This document shows, piece after piece, positions 47,041 through 58,932 of a stretch of DNA of 64,000 nt. The DNA is from Riptortus pedestris. Taxonomy: Eukaryota; Arthropoda; Insecta; Hemiptera; Alydidae. The DNA is taken from positions 112,516,001 to 112,580,000 of the forward strand of contig CM032231.1 in the NCBI GenBank assembly GCA_019009955.1, given 5' to 3'. How positions within the stretch are numbered: position 1 is the first letter of the stretch; each line of letters starts with the position of its first letter. Position numbers and translations under genes: made by a program. The notes below the pieces were generated by a model. It was not told the DNA's origin. It searched no databases and saw only the letters and a list, made by a program, of their open reading frames with translations.

Positions 47041-50000
47041 AACGTTCTTCTTACAATCTGCTCACTGGCAATACTCCATTATTACACCTTTTCATCCAAT
47101 GAGCCTTAGGAAGGAAACATGAAAGGTGGTCTACAATTAGAGACTAAATGAATGTTAAATTCATTCTAATGCCCAACGCGTGAGCAAGCAATCCGAAGAC
47201 TATCTATTGATACGAATTTTTCTGATAATAAAACGCTTGTCCTATTATCACCGTCATCTCCTGACCTGTAGATGTTCTTAAGAAGGCTCCCTAAATGATG
47301 AAAACGTGTAGTGGTGCGTTTATTTTATATATATATATCTACTTGGATTTACCCTTATACTCTTGAGTACATTCTCTGCAGGTCGTCAATTAAAACTAAA
47401 CTTGGATATATACCTATAATCTATAATCCTGAGATATTGTACTTTGGAAAAGAGTTGATCCGACTAGCCCGAAGGAAGAGCCGAGAGAGAGATGGAGTAA
47501 GAAGGGAGTAGAGACGGCTGCACGACTCCAGGGCGGTATAAATATTGGAGAGAGGGATAAGGGAGGTGTTGCCATGGGGACCAGCATCCCTGGGGATGGC
47601 TCTGGATGTGGCCTACCGTTACACGGCCTGCTCCCGTCTCCCTCAGCGCACCATAAATACTACTTACAGCTTTAAAATTATACCTTTTATACTACCTTTT
47701 TTCCCCTTCATTTTTGTATCAAGCAGAAAAGATCTGGATGAGTATTTGACCAAGATTTACTTAGTTCCGGAAGGCCAGTAGATAAAACTTAAGTATAAGT
47801 TGAGCATATTATTAAAAAGAAATCTGATGCGTGAACCATGTAACTTGTACTCATATTATTTATTTACTAGGTTTATGCCCCACATCAAAGGTGATTGGCA
47901 TCATATTACGTAGCACGTCGAATCTCTGATTAGAATAATCTATTTATTCCTTCATGTAAAACTTGATACTATATTACCGTATGGAAATTATTCCTTAGTT
48001 ATCTGAGGTTTTCTCATATCCGTACTTTGGCTATTCTTTTTTATTTATTTATTTGGAGCTTCGCAGCTGTGGAGATGCTACTCAGAAAAAAAAACCTTTA
48101 TAAAATTAACAAACGAAACAAAATTAATTTAAACGAAAATAAAACAACATAACAGAAATTGAACACGAAAAACAAAAATGCACTACAAAACAGAGATGTG
48201 TGGCCGACCCTGAGTCTGGCAAGAACAAACTTCCTCCCGTCTAGTACTCCTATGGCTCGATGACCACTCCTTTTGATACTGCGGAGGTGGTTGTTAACTT
48301 ACATCCATTCTGACTGTCGGTGTCGTATATGTCTCATTATGTCTGTGTATTGAATTTGTTGACTAATTAGTTTAGCCTGGAAGTCTGTCGTCGTACTATG
48401 TCAATGGTCCTCGTGTGCCAATATAGGATAATTGTATTTTGGTATGTATGTATTGGTAAATATTCATGTTTGCTAATGGGTGAGTGGTATAAATGTCTCG
48501 GAAATACTCCTAATAAATGAAATAAACAAAATGATTGGTTCCACTTAATTTAAAATTATTTTATCCGAAAGTGATATGTGATATATACGTTCCAATGCTT
48601 CAATCCAATGGATCAAAAAAGGGCATATAAATAATATTTAGATCTTTTCATGATAAACGAAAATGATCAAATATAACAGTTTTGTGCCTGTAGAGAGAAA
48701 TTTGAATTTTTTCTACTTCCTCCTCCTCCTCAAAATTCCCATCTCCCTCAGTCGAATTCGACCAAATGGTGAGGTGAAGAAATTTACAAAACAAATATGA
48801 TATTTCAATATTCTACGGATAGGCGGTTTTGAGTTATGCGAGATACGTACATGCTTCAAGCTGGAACTAGTGAAAATGTGCTCTTTGAGGTTCAAAACAG
48901 ATTACTCTAAACCTAAAATGTTCACGATTACAATACTTCTTAACTCCCGTAAAATAAATTACAAATGAAAATTGTTTTTGAAATAGTAATTTTAAAATCT
49001 CTCGATATTATACAAAGGTATACTTAAATATTACACCTACCAATGATCAAATCGGGCATCCACCAGAACGATCAAGTAATTGCAAATTTATACAAAATCA
49101 TTTCTTAAAAATATCAGAAATAAAAATAATGTTTTACTAATAATTTGCCCCTAAACGTTATTTCATTCGGATAATGAAGTCATTCTACCAATTGTGATTT
49201 ACTAAAATTTTGCAATTACGTTATTGCCTGATGAACAATATAACATATACAAGTTTTAATGTTATTAGACTTTAAATTATTGTAAATTTAATGTTATACT
49301 ATTCATCTCTCACGTAGGTATGAACCGTCCCTCTTTATAGAGACCTCCATAAAACCGGTACTTAAATATTATGAGCTGAAACGCCGACTTTAAGGCTCAA
49401 AACACAAAAGAACAAGAAAAGAAAACGCGAAATAAGTATAGATTGACAATTCGATAAATATCGAACGACAGTAATAAAACATTTTTCGATAGTTAAAAAT
49501 ATAGTTTATAAATTATTGTCACTTCCCTATAGTGAGTAAAGGAATTATTTTCAGAATTCAACGTAATTGCCTTAACACCCCTGAACACATCTAGAAACGT
49601 TTTTGCGTTACGTGTGTACGTTCCTTACAAAAATCAAAAATGACAAGTTTTAGAATGTTAAAATTTCACATTTAGAACTACTTAGGAATTTACTAATGAA
49701 AAAGGGAGAGGGTTTGAGAAAGGTAAAAAATTGGTGCTTTCCCCGCGTCTGTAGTTGTAAAAAAGATTTGTACAGGACCTTATTTCGTTTATCACGAAAA
49801 GATCTTTAAGTTAAATACCATTTTTCATTCTACATTTTCTAAATGAAGTGCAGCAAAACAATTTGTAGACTTCATTTAAAAGGAGGACAAGGAAGTCATG
49901 TGGTGGCCATATTAGATTTCGGTTCGGTTTGGAAGAAATTGTTTCAAGAGAAGATGAAAAGTCATACACCTAGTCTAGGGGCAAGCAAGCTGTAGGATCC

Positions 50001-50700
50001 CCCAGCACCAAAAATTCGGGGTTTTTTATAGAAGCAAATAAATATGATTATACACTTAACAGGTAATTTCGAAGTCCAGCATCGGGACCAGAGGTAAAAC
50101 AACGAATATAAAAAAAAAAAAAAGGAGGATAAATTGCAGTAGAGAGTGAATGAACTCACGTAGTAGCTAAGGTCTGCAATTTGAAGCAGTCTCCTCCAAA
50201 GGTACGACTGTCCAGCCAATGTCCAATTATTCGACCGTTTCCCTAACTACTCCGAGAGAGAATTACAGACGTGCAAAAAGCCTATGGGCCGAGTTGGCTG
50301 TCTTTTGCTGATGGCTCACTGTACTTCGCCTTTTTATCAAACACTCTCTTTTGAGGTACATTAAAAGCATTTATTTATTTAAATGAGTTCCGCAACGCCG
50401 GAGATTTACTCATTATTCAATTGTGCACAAAAAAACGAATACCAAAAAAAAAAAACGGAAACGGAAAAGGAGTGAACTATGGCATACGGTAATTTTTAAT
50501 ACAGTTAATTGGCATATCAGTTATTTATGAAACAAATATTGTAAATATATGGAAACACCAGGGTGGTGAAAATAATATAAATGAAAATGTAAGTACAGAA
50601 GGGAGAAAGAAAAAAAATACAAATAAAATAAGGAAAAGAGAATACCAAAAAAATGAATAAATAAAAAAAAGAAAGAAAACAAGGGGGAAAAGGAATACCC
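47041..50700. other. No recognisable gene
   Basis: A GC-richer patch at 47450-47660 contains TATAAAT at 47537-47543 upstream of a 78-codon frame (47545-47781) of no known family. An A-rich stretch at 48085-48200 resembles the minisatellite at 28375. A low-complexity A-rich block fills 50575-50710 and gives false Phe-rich frames on the minus strand. Confidence 0.35.
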
Positions 50701-50710
50701 CCCCCAAAAA

Positions 50711-51412
50711 AAAAGAATAAAAAAACAAATAAAATTAAAGTGTATAGAGGCTGCTAATGTAGGAAAGAAGTGAAGAGTAGTGTGTGGAAATTGTAGATTA
50801 CAGTGTGTTGTATATATTAATGTCTTTTAGATGTTTAATGATTGAGTCTATGTAATTACTGTTATCGAAAAAAAGTTCCTGCAAGTCACGTGGAATGTCT
50901 AAATTGTCTCTTCGTCGACAGTTAGTCAATATGTGATGTACAATTAATGTATCGTTACAATGTCTACAAGTCGGTGTGTCTTTGTTTGTCATTAAGTGTC
51001 CGTGGCTCAGCAAGGAATGGCCAATGCTTAGTCTGGTCAGCACAAATTCCTCTCTTTGTGTGCTCCTGATCCTTTATCGCCATTCCTTAACTGTTTGTTT
51101 TATTTGTCTTAGTTTATTGTCGTTTGTGTTATCCCAAGATTGCTGCCACTGCTGTTGTAGTGCCTTAGTGCATTCGGCTAATACGTCTTGGTGGTCTGCA
51201 GAGTTTATGTCAATGTCTGGTTTGTCTACAGTACAATTTGCTAATCTGTCATTTGAAACATTAATGATAAACCGGGAAAGATAGCGATGACCAAGTTCTC
51301 TATTTGCGTAAAGCAACACATTAGGCATTAAGATATTGGAGAAATAAATTGAAGCCGGAGGTTTAAAACTATAAAGCACAACCAGGTTAACGATTTCGGT
51401 AGTTAAACACAT
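50711..51412 (-). pseudogene. 3' end of a non-LTR retrotransposon (I/Jockey-like ORF2)
   Basis: The minus-strand frame reads through KALQQQWQQSWDNTNDNKLR, then LTRLSIGHSLLSHGHLM, CRHCNDTLIVHHILTNC and IIKHLKDINIYNTL before a stop at 50798. These match the region after the RNase H domain in I- and Jockey-type LINE ORF2 proteins: the W-D-NKL linker, the RLRIGHTRLTHGYLM block, the C-C-H-C zinc knuckle and the final short helix. A TAA in frame at about 51071-51073, after KEWR, interrupts it. Upstream of about 51290 the similarity fades. The copy is 5' truncated and carries no reverse transcriptase. An A-rich stretch next to 50711 may be the worn tail. Confidence 0.75.
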
Positions 51413-51716
51413 TAAAACTGAATTTTCAGTCGCGTTAAGTCTCGAAGTAAGGGTAATCTGGAAATATCACAGTGAAATTACTGTATGGAATTTCATAAAT
51501 TAAACAGCGACTCTCTCCGCATAAAATACTCATAATAGGCATTACAGTTATAGTGACCAACGTCTGGAGCAATTTAATTATTTAACTCAGCGCCGGGCTC
51601 TGAGAAAGGAGCAAATTACTTTAATTCAGGTGCATTAATTAATATGAAAGTACTGCTGAGTCTTATCAAGGCAGGTAGAAAAATTAAGAGGTATGAAAGA
51701 GAATGGAGAAATTTAA
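51413..51716. other. No recognisable gene
   Basis: AT-rich flank between the LINE end and an FB-A copy. Nothing recognised. Confidence 0.4.
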
Positions 51717-52205
51717 AAACGTCTGCCACGCTGCGTAAACTAAGCAGATTTTCCACGAACAGAACGCACTACAGATTACCATCCATACTCCATTTTTCCA
51801 GTAAAAATAAACCGATGCAACACCGTGATATACACTGGCTAAGGTACTATTAGTAATAGTGAGGGTTCACCGAAGCGCGAAAATGTAGATATCTTAGTTA
51901 ATATTAGAATTAGAGAAAATAATTACAAGAAATTATTATTATTTTTTTTTAAATTATTTATCATATATGACGTGAATGTTATAACACATCTCGACGTAAC
52001 TAATAACGGGGATATTTCGAATTTTTTTTCTTTCACTTCTAACCAATCCCCATTCCACCTCCTGGTTCGGTTTCAGCCGTGAAGGAACTGCATCTTTATT
52101 TTTAGATAAAAGACTCGAATGTAGAGTTTGGCAACGATTGAACAATAGTTTCTTTTCGAAAATCTGATCATGAGAACAAACTCTCCAGCTGATTCCCTAT
52201 TAATC
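51717..52205 (+). mobile_element. FB-A half-element, copy 4
   Basis: The end is internally shortened: ACGTCTGCCACG is followed directly by CTGCGTAAACTAAGCAGATT, so the CAGGGG side of the terminal hairpin is deleted. A diverged monomer follows (GAGGGTTCACCGAAG, ATATCTTAGTTAATATTAGA, TTTTCTTTCACTTCTAACC, GGTTCGGTTTCAGCCGTGAA). It ends near CAGCTGATTCCCTATTAATC, a damaged inner palindrome. No frame. Confidence 0.7.
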
Positions 52206-52892
52206 ATAATTATAATAAGAGAAATATTTGACTGAAATCAAAGCATGGCGAAGAGAATCTTGGATCATTGTGCTTGAGTTTGTAACTCAAGTAATAAACA
52301 TTCCATCATATTTGGTCCGGTTTATATTTATTTCCATTCAAAAAGGTCAATGAGTTCAAATGTCAGGAGAGTAAATACAACTCTATGTCTGCCTTTGTGA
52401 CAGCTAGTTTGCTCTCTCTGATAACTCCTTCCTCTGTTGGCCCTAAAGAACGTATCTAATGGAATTCTGAATGCACGATGCATGTGACGGCACTTTTTAT
52501 TGAACCTAGACAGTTTCTTTGAGCGAATGTGCTTTAAACGAAACAAAACCTTCAAAAGAAAAGGCCACTTAATGTTTGACGTAATTCCTATAGAGGCTCG
52601 TCATCTATGATTAACTAACAATTTCGGATGGCTTTTTAAGATAAATAGCAAGACAATGCAATAGTGTCATAAGATATTGACAAAAGCTTACAACTAATAG
52701 ATACCAAGTTTAGCCATTCATTGTTATAAAGCCGAGCGCGAAGAGTAATTGGAAATCAGAAAGAAATATGGCACGTAAATCAGAGACCTTTGCAGCATAA
52801 CTGTCATCATCCCAATATTTAACAATTATTCAAAGAAATATCATATCAGCTAAACAACGCATGATGTGTTATTGATAAAAAAAATAAAAATA
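52206..52892. other. No recognisable gene
   Basis: A 75-codon minus-strand frame at 52328-52555 is rich in basic residues but matches nothing known to me. Confidence 0.35.
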
Positions 52893-53126
52893 CAGAGTCT
52901 TTCAAAAAGAATGAACCGATTTCATTAAGCTATATCTTGTTAATAGGCAGTAATACAAGAAGGCATCATACAAGCGATGCTGGAAATGGAACATGATGAT
53001 GATGATAATGACACTATAAAACTTCAACACCGGTTAAATACATGTGACTTTATTGCAATCTTGTATTACTGTCTGTTAATAAGATATAGCTTCATGAAAT
53101 AGGTTCATTCTTTTTGAATGACCCTG
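52893..53126. mobile_element. MITE of Tc1/mariner type, 234 bp
   Basis: TA dinucleotides flank the element (52891-52892 and 53127-53128). Terminal inverted repeats of about 65-70 bp start CAGAGTCTTTCAAAAAGAAT on the left and, inverted, CAGGGTCATTCAAAAAGAAT on the right. They continue through GAACC, TTTCAT, AAGCTATATCTT, TTAATA and CAGTAATACAAGA. The short centre holds (GAT)n-like sequence and no frame. TA target choice and the CAGGGT start fit the IS630-Tc1-mariner superfamily. The arms are still well paired, so it is among the younger elements here. Confidence 0.85.
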
Positions 53127-54806
53127 TATAATAATAATTTACAATTGATTTTAAAAATAAAATATTTAAAGCTACTTGAATGACACTGGACAACTGCGAA
53201 AAGGTACTGACGGAAGAGCCATTTTATAACAGTAGAGTATTGCGGTGTCATTACAAGCTAATGAGAGTGTATCTTCGTTATTCAAGTCGCTACTCAACTC
53301 CCTCACGATTCTGAGAGCTGCAACCTTAAAGCCAAACAGCTCGATAAAATCCAATATAGAATATGCGGCCCTTGAACCTAGCACCAAGTACAATAGTGTT
53401 TTACACGCTGCCCACCACTCCCCGCAGAACTAGTTATGGACTAAAAAAAATGGATCTTCATACGTCAATAAGGTTGGTTCTCGAACAGGAGTAACCTAGG
53501 TAACATCTTGAGCATCGTCAAAGATATTCTCGATATCAAACATCGCTCCTGCCTGTATAATGCCAGTGGGACATGACGCAAAAGTTATGACTCCCAAACA
53601 GGAAGAAAATTACAAAAGCTGCGCAAAGGGCATAAATATCGCTCTCATTCAGAATTCTTCATTTAGTAGAAGCGAGTGTAATAACGAGGCGGGTGATAAA
53701 TTAATGTAATGGAACTGAATGGTTAAGAAAATTCAGAGAGTGCTCTGAATAAAGAAGAATATAGTGAACTTAATTTGAATAAAAGGAACGACTGGTTTAT
53801 TCAGTGTTAGTGAGAGTACTATGTTCTAACCATATTTCCCTCAATTACCATTCTCAATTTTAGGAGGCTCAAATATTCAGTATTTTAATTTTTTTTCTAT
53901 AATATTTTAAATATAAAATTTATCAAGCCTCATTATCTACTTTTATAAGAAGCATAATTTTTTTTTTCGATCGTACACTCATTTTTAATGAGATTTAATG
54001 TAATTTTGACGATGGATGAGTAACTCCCGTCATTTGAATAATGCAATTTGGATTTTAAGTTTTTTAAAGGATTTTTATAGATGTTGGCTGTCATTTGGGT
54101 ATTAATGTTATCATTTTTCGTTTGTGTAGCTATAATGATAGTGACAGTTGAATTCGAAAGTTTTAGCGCTTGAATATACATCTGTGATGGATTTGTGTTA
54201 ATTAGAGTAGTGTAGATGGAGGATCATAGCCAAACGTGATCTAATGCATATTCTATATAATGAAACAAATCTTTGAATATGTAAAATGGGATGTCACGTT
54301 AAAGGATTATGGACCAAAATGGCAGATCGGGACTACCGAAGCTGAATGTATTTCAAGAGGACTTTTCGGATCTTGAAAATCCATAAGATGGTAGAAAAGA
54401 ACAGTAGTTCAAAGCGAATGGGGGATGTTGTATATATCCTTAAATATAACTTTTATAACAACATGCGTCATAAAAATCCTAATCAAGGAATATCCTGTTT
54501 ATAATACAGAGCCATCAGTTACTCCCCCCGGCTAGTAAATATTGATAGAAGTATCAGGGGGCTTGATACCTGGCGAGATTAGCAAGGTGCTAACACAGAT
54601 TTATGACTTTCCGCCCCCGTGTCATCACCCAACCCACCCCATCTCTACAGCCAATCATCTGACCTTCAATTTAGATACTGTAATTTCCTCCACTGACCTA
54701 TCTCATTCATCAACATTCCATTTCCGGGTGAAATATCCGCACAGTATAAAAGAACTTTTATGAAAAATAAATTTTTATTTATAAAATATTAAACAATTGG
54801 AGAATA
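53127..54806. other. No recognisable gene
   Basis: Two opposing frames overlap at 53172-53433, which suggests composition rather than coding. A GC-richer stretch lies at 54560-54720. No motifs recognised. Confidence 0.35.
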
Positions 54807-54820
54807 AATGTCCTCAAAAA

Positions 54821-55044
54821 GGGGCTCAGGCTGGCCATGTGAGTTAAAGCGTTACATTTAATCTCACATGGTAAACCTTGAGAGGAGAGTTCGATTCCCA
54901 CCTGGGCAATAGGAATTTATAGTGGCGTACTCACTAAATAAAACCCTTGGTCTCACCCTGACTAGAAAAGGGTGGTAATCTGCAGATAACCCGTGCCTAT
55001 TAGCCGTAGTTGCACAAAGTGGGCGTTAATAAATAATTTAATTT
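54821..55044 (+). repeat. SINE-1, full-length copy
   Basis: Flanked by a perfect 14-bp target duplication AATGTCCTCAAAAA (54807-54820 and 55045-55058). The tRNA-like head has an A-box region near 54834-54850 and the B box GAGTTCGATTCCC at 54888-54900, ending in CACCTGGGCAA. The body holds ACTCACTAAATAAAACCC and AGAAAAGGGTGGTAATCTGC. The conserved tail is GATAACCCGTGCCTATTAGC then GTTAATAAATAATTTAATTT. About 224 bp. Transcription would be by Pol III and mobilisation by a partner LINE in trans. It is the type copy for the fragments at 4247, 8761, 19098, 55371 and 58791. Confidence 0.9.
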
Positions 55045-55058
55045 AATGTCCTCAAAAA

Positions 55059-55184
55059 TTGTTTTAATACTATGTGAGAAGGGTTGAAATAGAAAACCAC
55101 ATCAACATATTTACTACACGGGTTATAAATAATGGAAAACTAATGACTATTACAGACTCAATAGCTGGCCACTGGACTACATAG
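55059..55184. other. AT-rich spacer
   Basis: Short flank between SINE-1 and the next FB-A element; nothing recognised. Confidence 0.4.
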
Positions 55185-56951
55185 AAAGTACTTTACACAG
55201 GGGCTGTGTAAACTAAGCAGATTTCCCAAATGGCACACAAGTAAGGTCATCCCACCATATTTTATCTATTTATAAGTCAAAATCCGATGAGTAGTAGTGA
55301 CGACTTACTGAAACCTCAAACCAAGAACACTCGCTTAAAATTTGGTATGGCTAATTAATTTTTTTTAAATTGTTATTATTATTTATTAACGTCCACTTTT
55401 TGCAACTCAGGCTAATTGGGACGGGTTATCTACAGGTTTGCCATGTGATATAATTTTTTTTTTTTTTTTAGAGGCTAATTGTTGGACAAAAGTTTAGTAT
55501 CCATTTTTCGAAATTGCATTAATATTTCATTACTTTGTAAATGATCTTCTTTCTAAAACCTAAAAGGAAATACTAATAGTAAGTTTCGTGAGAAGTGAAT
55601 TACACAGACGTTTCATTTCCTCTAGAAGGAAGATGAGAAATAAAGTTTGTAAAAATAGGGTGTATATTTATAAGATGGTTGCTTGCAGAAGTGGTGGTGG
55701 GAAGGGGGGGGGGTGTTGTTAGAGAGGCACTTTCCCCCATCATTTAATTTACAATAGCAATATAGATAAGGCTACTTTAATAGAAAGAGAGAATATCACT
55801 TTATGACCCGGTATCATCATGCTTTTACATTTTATGGAGGTCTGAAATGTAATGACCTTTTACCAGCACGACTAACAATAAAAATCGACCAAATAATGAG
55901 TGCTTAGACGCTAAAAATGGAAGGGTCGAATTTCTGTGTTCTTTTTTTGAATATTGGCACGTGTAAGAAAAAAAGAAATCCAAATCAGAAAAATATTTGT
56001 TAGAATGGATCCTTATAACATGCAAAAACCAGTCAAATGATAAAATACAAATTTATAAAGGATCTATTAGTCTAATAGACATTCAAGTAAAGGTGAGGTT
56101 TGGAGCAGTTAAAGCAGAAATGAATCTGTGCCATCAGAAACACAGACCCGTACGTTAGCTCCTTTTTTTTAGCGGATTTCAATTAAGGCAAATCAGCTAT
56201 TGAAGTTGTACTCATTCAGCGATGTTCGAAAAATTTCCTAGAATGCCCATCAAGTCTACCTATGATGAAAATGAGGTCCGTTCATAGGGCGTGTCACTGA
56301 ATATTAGCCGAGCTATTTGGATTTTTAGTAGTCTTTAGTCCATCCATCAGTAAACCACCACTCCTACTCATGTCACAATTATCATACCATATAAGCTGTT
56401 ATATTACGAACCACTTTATTCTTAGCTTATATATCAAATATTGTTTTCATAAGACCTTTATTATGCGAGATACATGCAAGTCGTTTTGTAATGACGCCAT
56501 CAATTAAGACTTTATGTTCAAACTCGAAATTTTTTATTTGATCTATACTATACTCGATATTTAACATTTACTGTAGTCACTAAAGATCATGTTTGTTAGT
56601 GGTTGAATTCGGACCTGGAATAATGGGGGTTTAGAGAGGCGGGGATTCGAAAATTCAAAATATTTCCGTTATTATGAGTCGGATCATAAAATGTTATAGA
56701 GACAACCTTGTTAACCTATTGCTGATTTACAATTTCTGTTCTGAGTACTTTTTCATAACTAAAGTACTAAGTGAGTTATTGGTGCTTTCTTGTTTTCAGC
56801 CTTTAGTATCCTTCTCTCCCCGTCAACCTGTCTTTTATTTATAGGTTGTTTTACATAGAAATAGAGAATATGTGGCGAGATGAGATCACAAGAGTGTTAT
56901 ACCAGCACGTGGGAAATCTGCTTAGTTTACGCTGCTCCTGCGTGACGGAAT
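55185..56951. mobile_element. FB-A two-armed element interrupted by a SINE
   Basis: The left end is AAAGTACTTTACACAGGGGC, GTGTAAACTAAGCAGATTTC. The right end, inverted, is CCGTCACGCAGGAGCAGCGT. The left arm is interrupted by an inverted SINE-1 tail at 55371-55443 and carries a G-run at 55704-55714. The inner palindrome appears as GATTTCAATTAAGGCAAATC near 56176, followed by the right arm: TGATGAAAATGAGGTCCGTT, CACCACTCCTACTCATGTCA and a monomer near 56590-56720. No coding frame. Confidence 0.75.
55371..55443 (-). repeat. SINE-1 3' fragment within FB-A
   Basis: Reverse complement carries CCTGTAGATAACCCGTCCCA, ATTAGCC and AAAAAGTGGACGTTAATAAA followed by (TAA)n. It is 5' truncated. Because it sits inside the left arm of the FB-A element, it is younger than that element. 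Confidence 0.8.
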
Positions 56952-57359
56952 AATTAAACCTTTCCCTTTTAGAAAATGCTACAAAAGAATAACACTTATT
57001 AATTCTGAGTAAAAATACTTATTTATTTAATTTGGGGTGTTCGCAGATAGACGATATTGCTTATGAACAAAATATCGAATATGAAAAATAGAAAATATCG
57101 AAAAAATTAAACATAACTAGCATATAAAATGGAAATTAGGACGTCATAAGTGATTCGTTTCAACAAGAATGAAATGAATCAACAAGTGCGAAATCTTTAA
57201 GCAGTCAATGCGTGTTAGGGCTTCCGAAAATGTTGTTGTAACCAATTTTTTTGTACCCCTCGTCAAATAGTGAGCTGAAGAAGGTAAATATCTTACATAA
57301 ATTTAGATTCACCATGCTTAGCATGATATCCTGTGTACAGCCAATTATGAGCTACTTAA
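56952..57359. other. No recognisable gene
   Basis: AT-rich DNA between FB-A copies; nothing recognised. Confidence 0.4.
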
Positions 57360-57535
57360 GATGATGCCCACATTCCGAAACACAAAACGAACCGGTACGT
57401 TGCGGTTCTCCCTATTTAGAACGGAGCTCATTTTCGCAATCTACTAGCTAGAAACGGAGGGCATTGCAAGAAATTTACAAATGACTTTTCAAGAGTACAA
57501 CCTGATTTCCCGCAAGGAAAATCTGTTAAAATTTA
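57360..57535 (+). mobile_element. FB-A inner fragment
   Basis: It carries AACGGAGCTCATTTTCGCAA, CTACTAGCTAGAAACGGAGG and the diverged palindrome GATTTCCCGCAAGGAAAATC near 57511. This is the inner end of a half-element whose outer part is missing. Confidence 0.6.
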
Positions 57536-57650
57536 GGGTAAAAATCTATTACTCCAATTTTGTCGTTGGCCCTTCTTTTCGATTCTACGAGGAGTTTGGC
57601 GCGTTGTTTATAATAAATCTGAAGTAAGTTTAGATTGGCAAACTAAGTAA

Positions 57651-57705
57651 CACCGTCTGTCATGCAGGTGCTGCGTAAGCTAACAAGATTTCTCACGTAG
57701 CTCGA
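57651..57705 (+). mobile_element. FB-A terminal fragment
   Basis: Contains CCGTCTGTCATGCAGGTGCT, GCGTAAGCTAACAAGATTTC and TCACGTAGC. Only the terminal motif of about 55 bp remains; the following DNA is unrelated. Confidence 0.65.
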
Positions 57706-58790
57706 GAGTTACATTGATGATATTTATTTATTTTGTTTAATTCTGATTTTCAGCTTCCTCCGGACTACATATTTTTAATGCCCATTTAGCACATACATAA
57801 TTATGTGTTAAGCAATGTGACTAATAATGAGTAATTTTATTTTTAATGTCAAATTAAATAAATAGTATGTAACCCTTAATTGTAATATTATCATTGTAGG
57901 CTATTTTAAATTATTCTTCCACTTCAGTTTCATTTGCAAGTCAAAACAATTTAAAGTGTAATAGTACAGTTTAGGTCAATCAAAATAAGAGATATTTTAA
58001 CTAAGAAGGAAAATTTGAAGAGACGGTTTGAGTTCAGAATTGTTTTTGTTGTTGAATGAGCTTTGTGTGAAAAAATTTTCAGGACTGCTCTGTATCAGAA
58101 CATAATTCCTTTGGAATGATCTCAAACCGCCTCTGAGGCTTTTTGTCATCGACTAAGAAATCAGTAATTTGTTTGAGATGGCTATTATTCGTCTTCTATG
58201 AAGTTGGTCATTTGTATTGCGTTGGCAAACAGTGTTGTGAATGTATTGAATTGATCGTTGCGGAATGCTGGCCGCTCTTCTATAAATAGTGAGACAGGCG
58301 ATCACTGACCTACCTCTAGCCAGTCTGATGAGACCTGGTCACGTTCCCCCCTACAAGCTCACTTTACATTCCCTAACCAATTCCTACTCTTGCATTTTCC
58401 ACCTCACGTCCAGTATTAGCCACGCATATACCGGCTGACATCTCGACATTAGTGCATATATTCACTTTAAAAAAAAAAAATACCCAAGATGTATTACAGT
58501 TTCGTCGGTGTGTCCGTATGTCATACTTTTTCAACACATTTCTTTTCGGGGAAACCATCTATTGAGGTTTTACTCAAGAAGCGAAGATTAACATTTTCCT
58601 TCGGATGTACTCCAAACGTACACACAAACACGCACGCACACACACATTTATATGCAATACTGTCTGCCTAAATACCCTGCGGGCTGATTAGGAGGCTATC
58701 CCAAACGGCGCAGCTCGTTGTTTGTTAGTTTGTATATATTCTATGAATAACATATTAATAAGACATTCCAATAAATGTTATTTTACACTA
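57706..58790. other. No gene; inverted repeat and TATA-like site
   Basis: GAGACGGTTTGAGTTC (about 58020) is matched in inverse by GATCTCAAACCGCCTC (about 58119-58134), a 16-bp inverted repeat at 13-14 matches, which could bound a MITE of about 115 bp. TATAAATA at 58281-58288 is followed about 20 bp later by GATCACTGACC, resembling an LTR or insect core promoter, but no LTR ends were found. A (CA)-rich stretch lies at 58620-58645. Confidence 0.35.
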
Positions 58791-58923
58791 TTTATTTAGT
58801 GACAAATTCATTACATAAAATCCTTAGTCCTATCCTGGTTAGAAAAGGGTGGTAACCTGTAGATAGCCCGTCCCAATTAGCCATTGTAGCAAAACTTGGA
58901 CGTTAATAAATAATAATAATTTC
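58791..58923 (+). repeat. SINE-1, 5'-truncated, with target duplication
   Basis: It carries ATTACATAAAATCCTTAGTC, AGAAAAGGGTGGTAACCTGT, AGATAGCCCGTCCCAATTAG and GGACGTTAATAAATAATAAT. The 9-mer TTTACACTA lies on both sides (58782-58790 and 58924-58932). The missing tRNA head plus a target duplication means it was truncated at insertion. Confidence 0.8.
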
Positions 58924-58932
58924 TTTACACTA

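Noticed and set aside
50525..50728. 67-codon Phe-rich minus-strand frame
   Set aside because: Low-complexity A-rich DNA next to the LINE 3' end.
58281..58310. Solo LTR or gene promoter (TATAAATA plus initiator-like site)
   Set aside because: No TG...CA ends, no duplication of 4-6 bp and no downstream coding sequence could be found.
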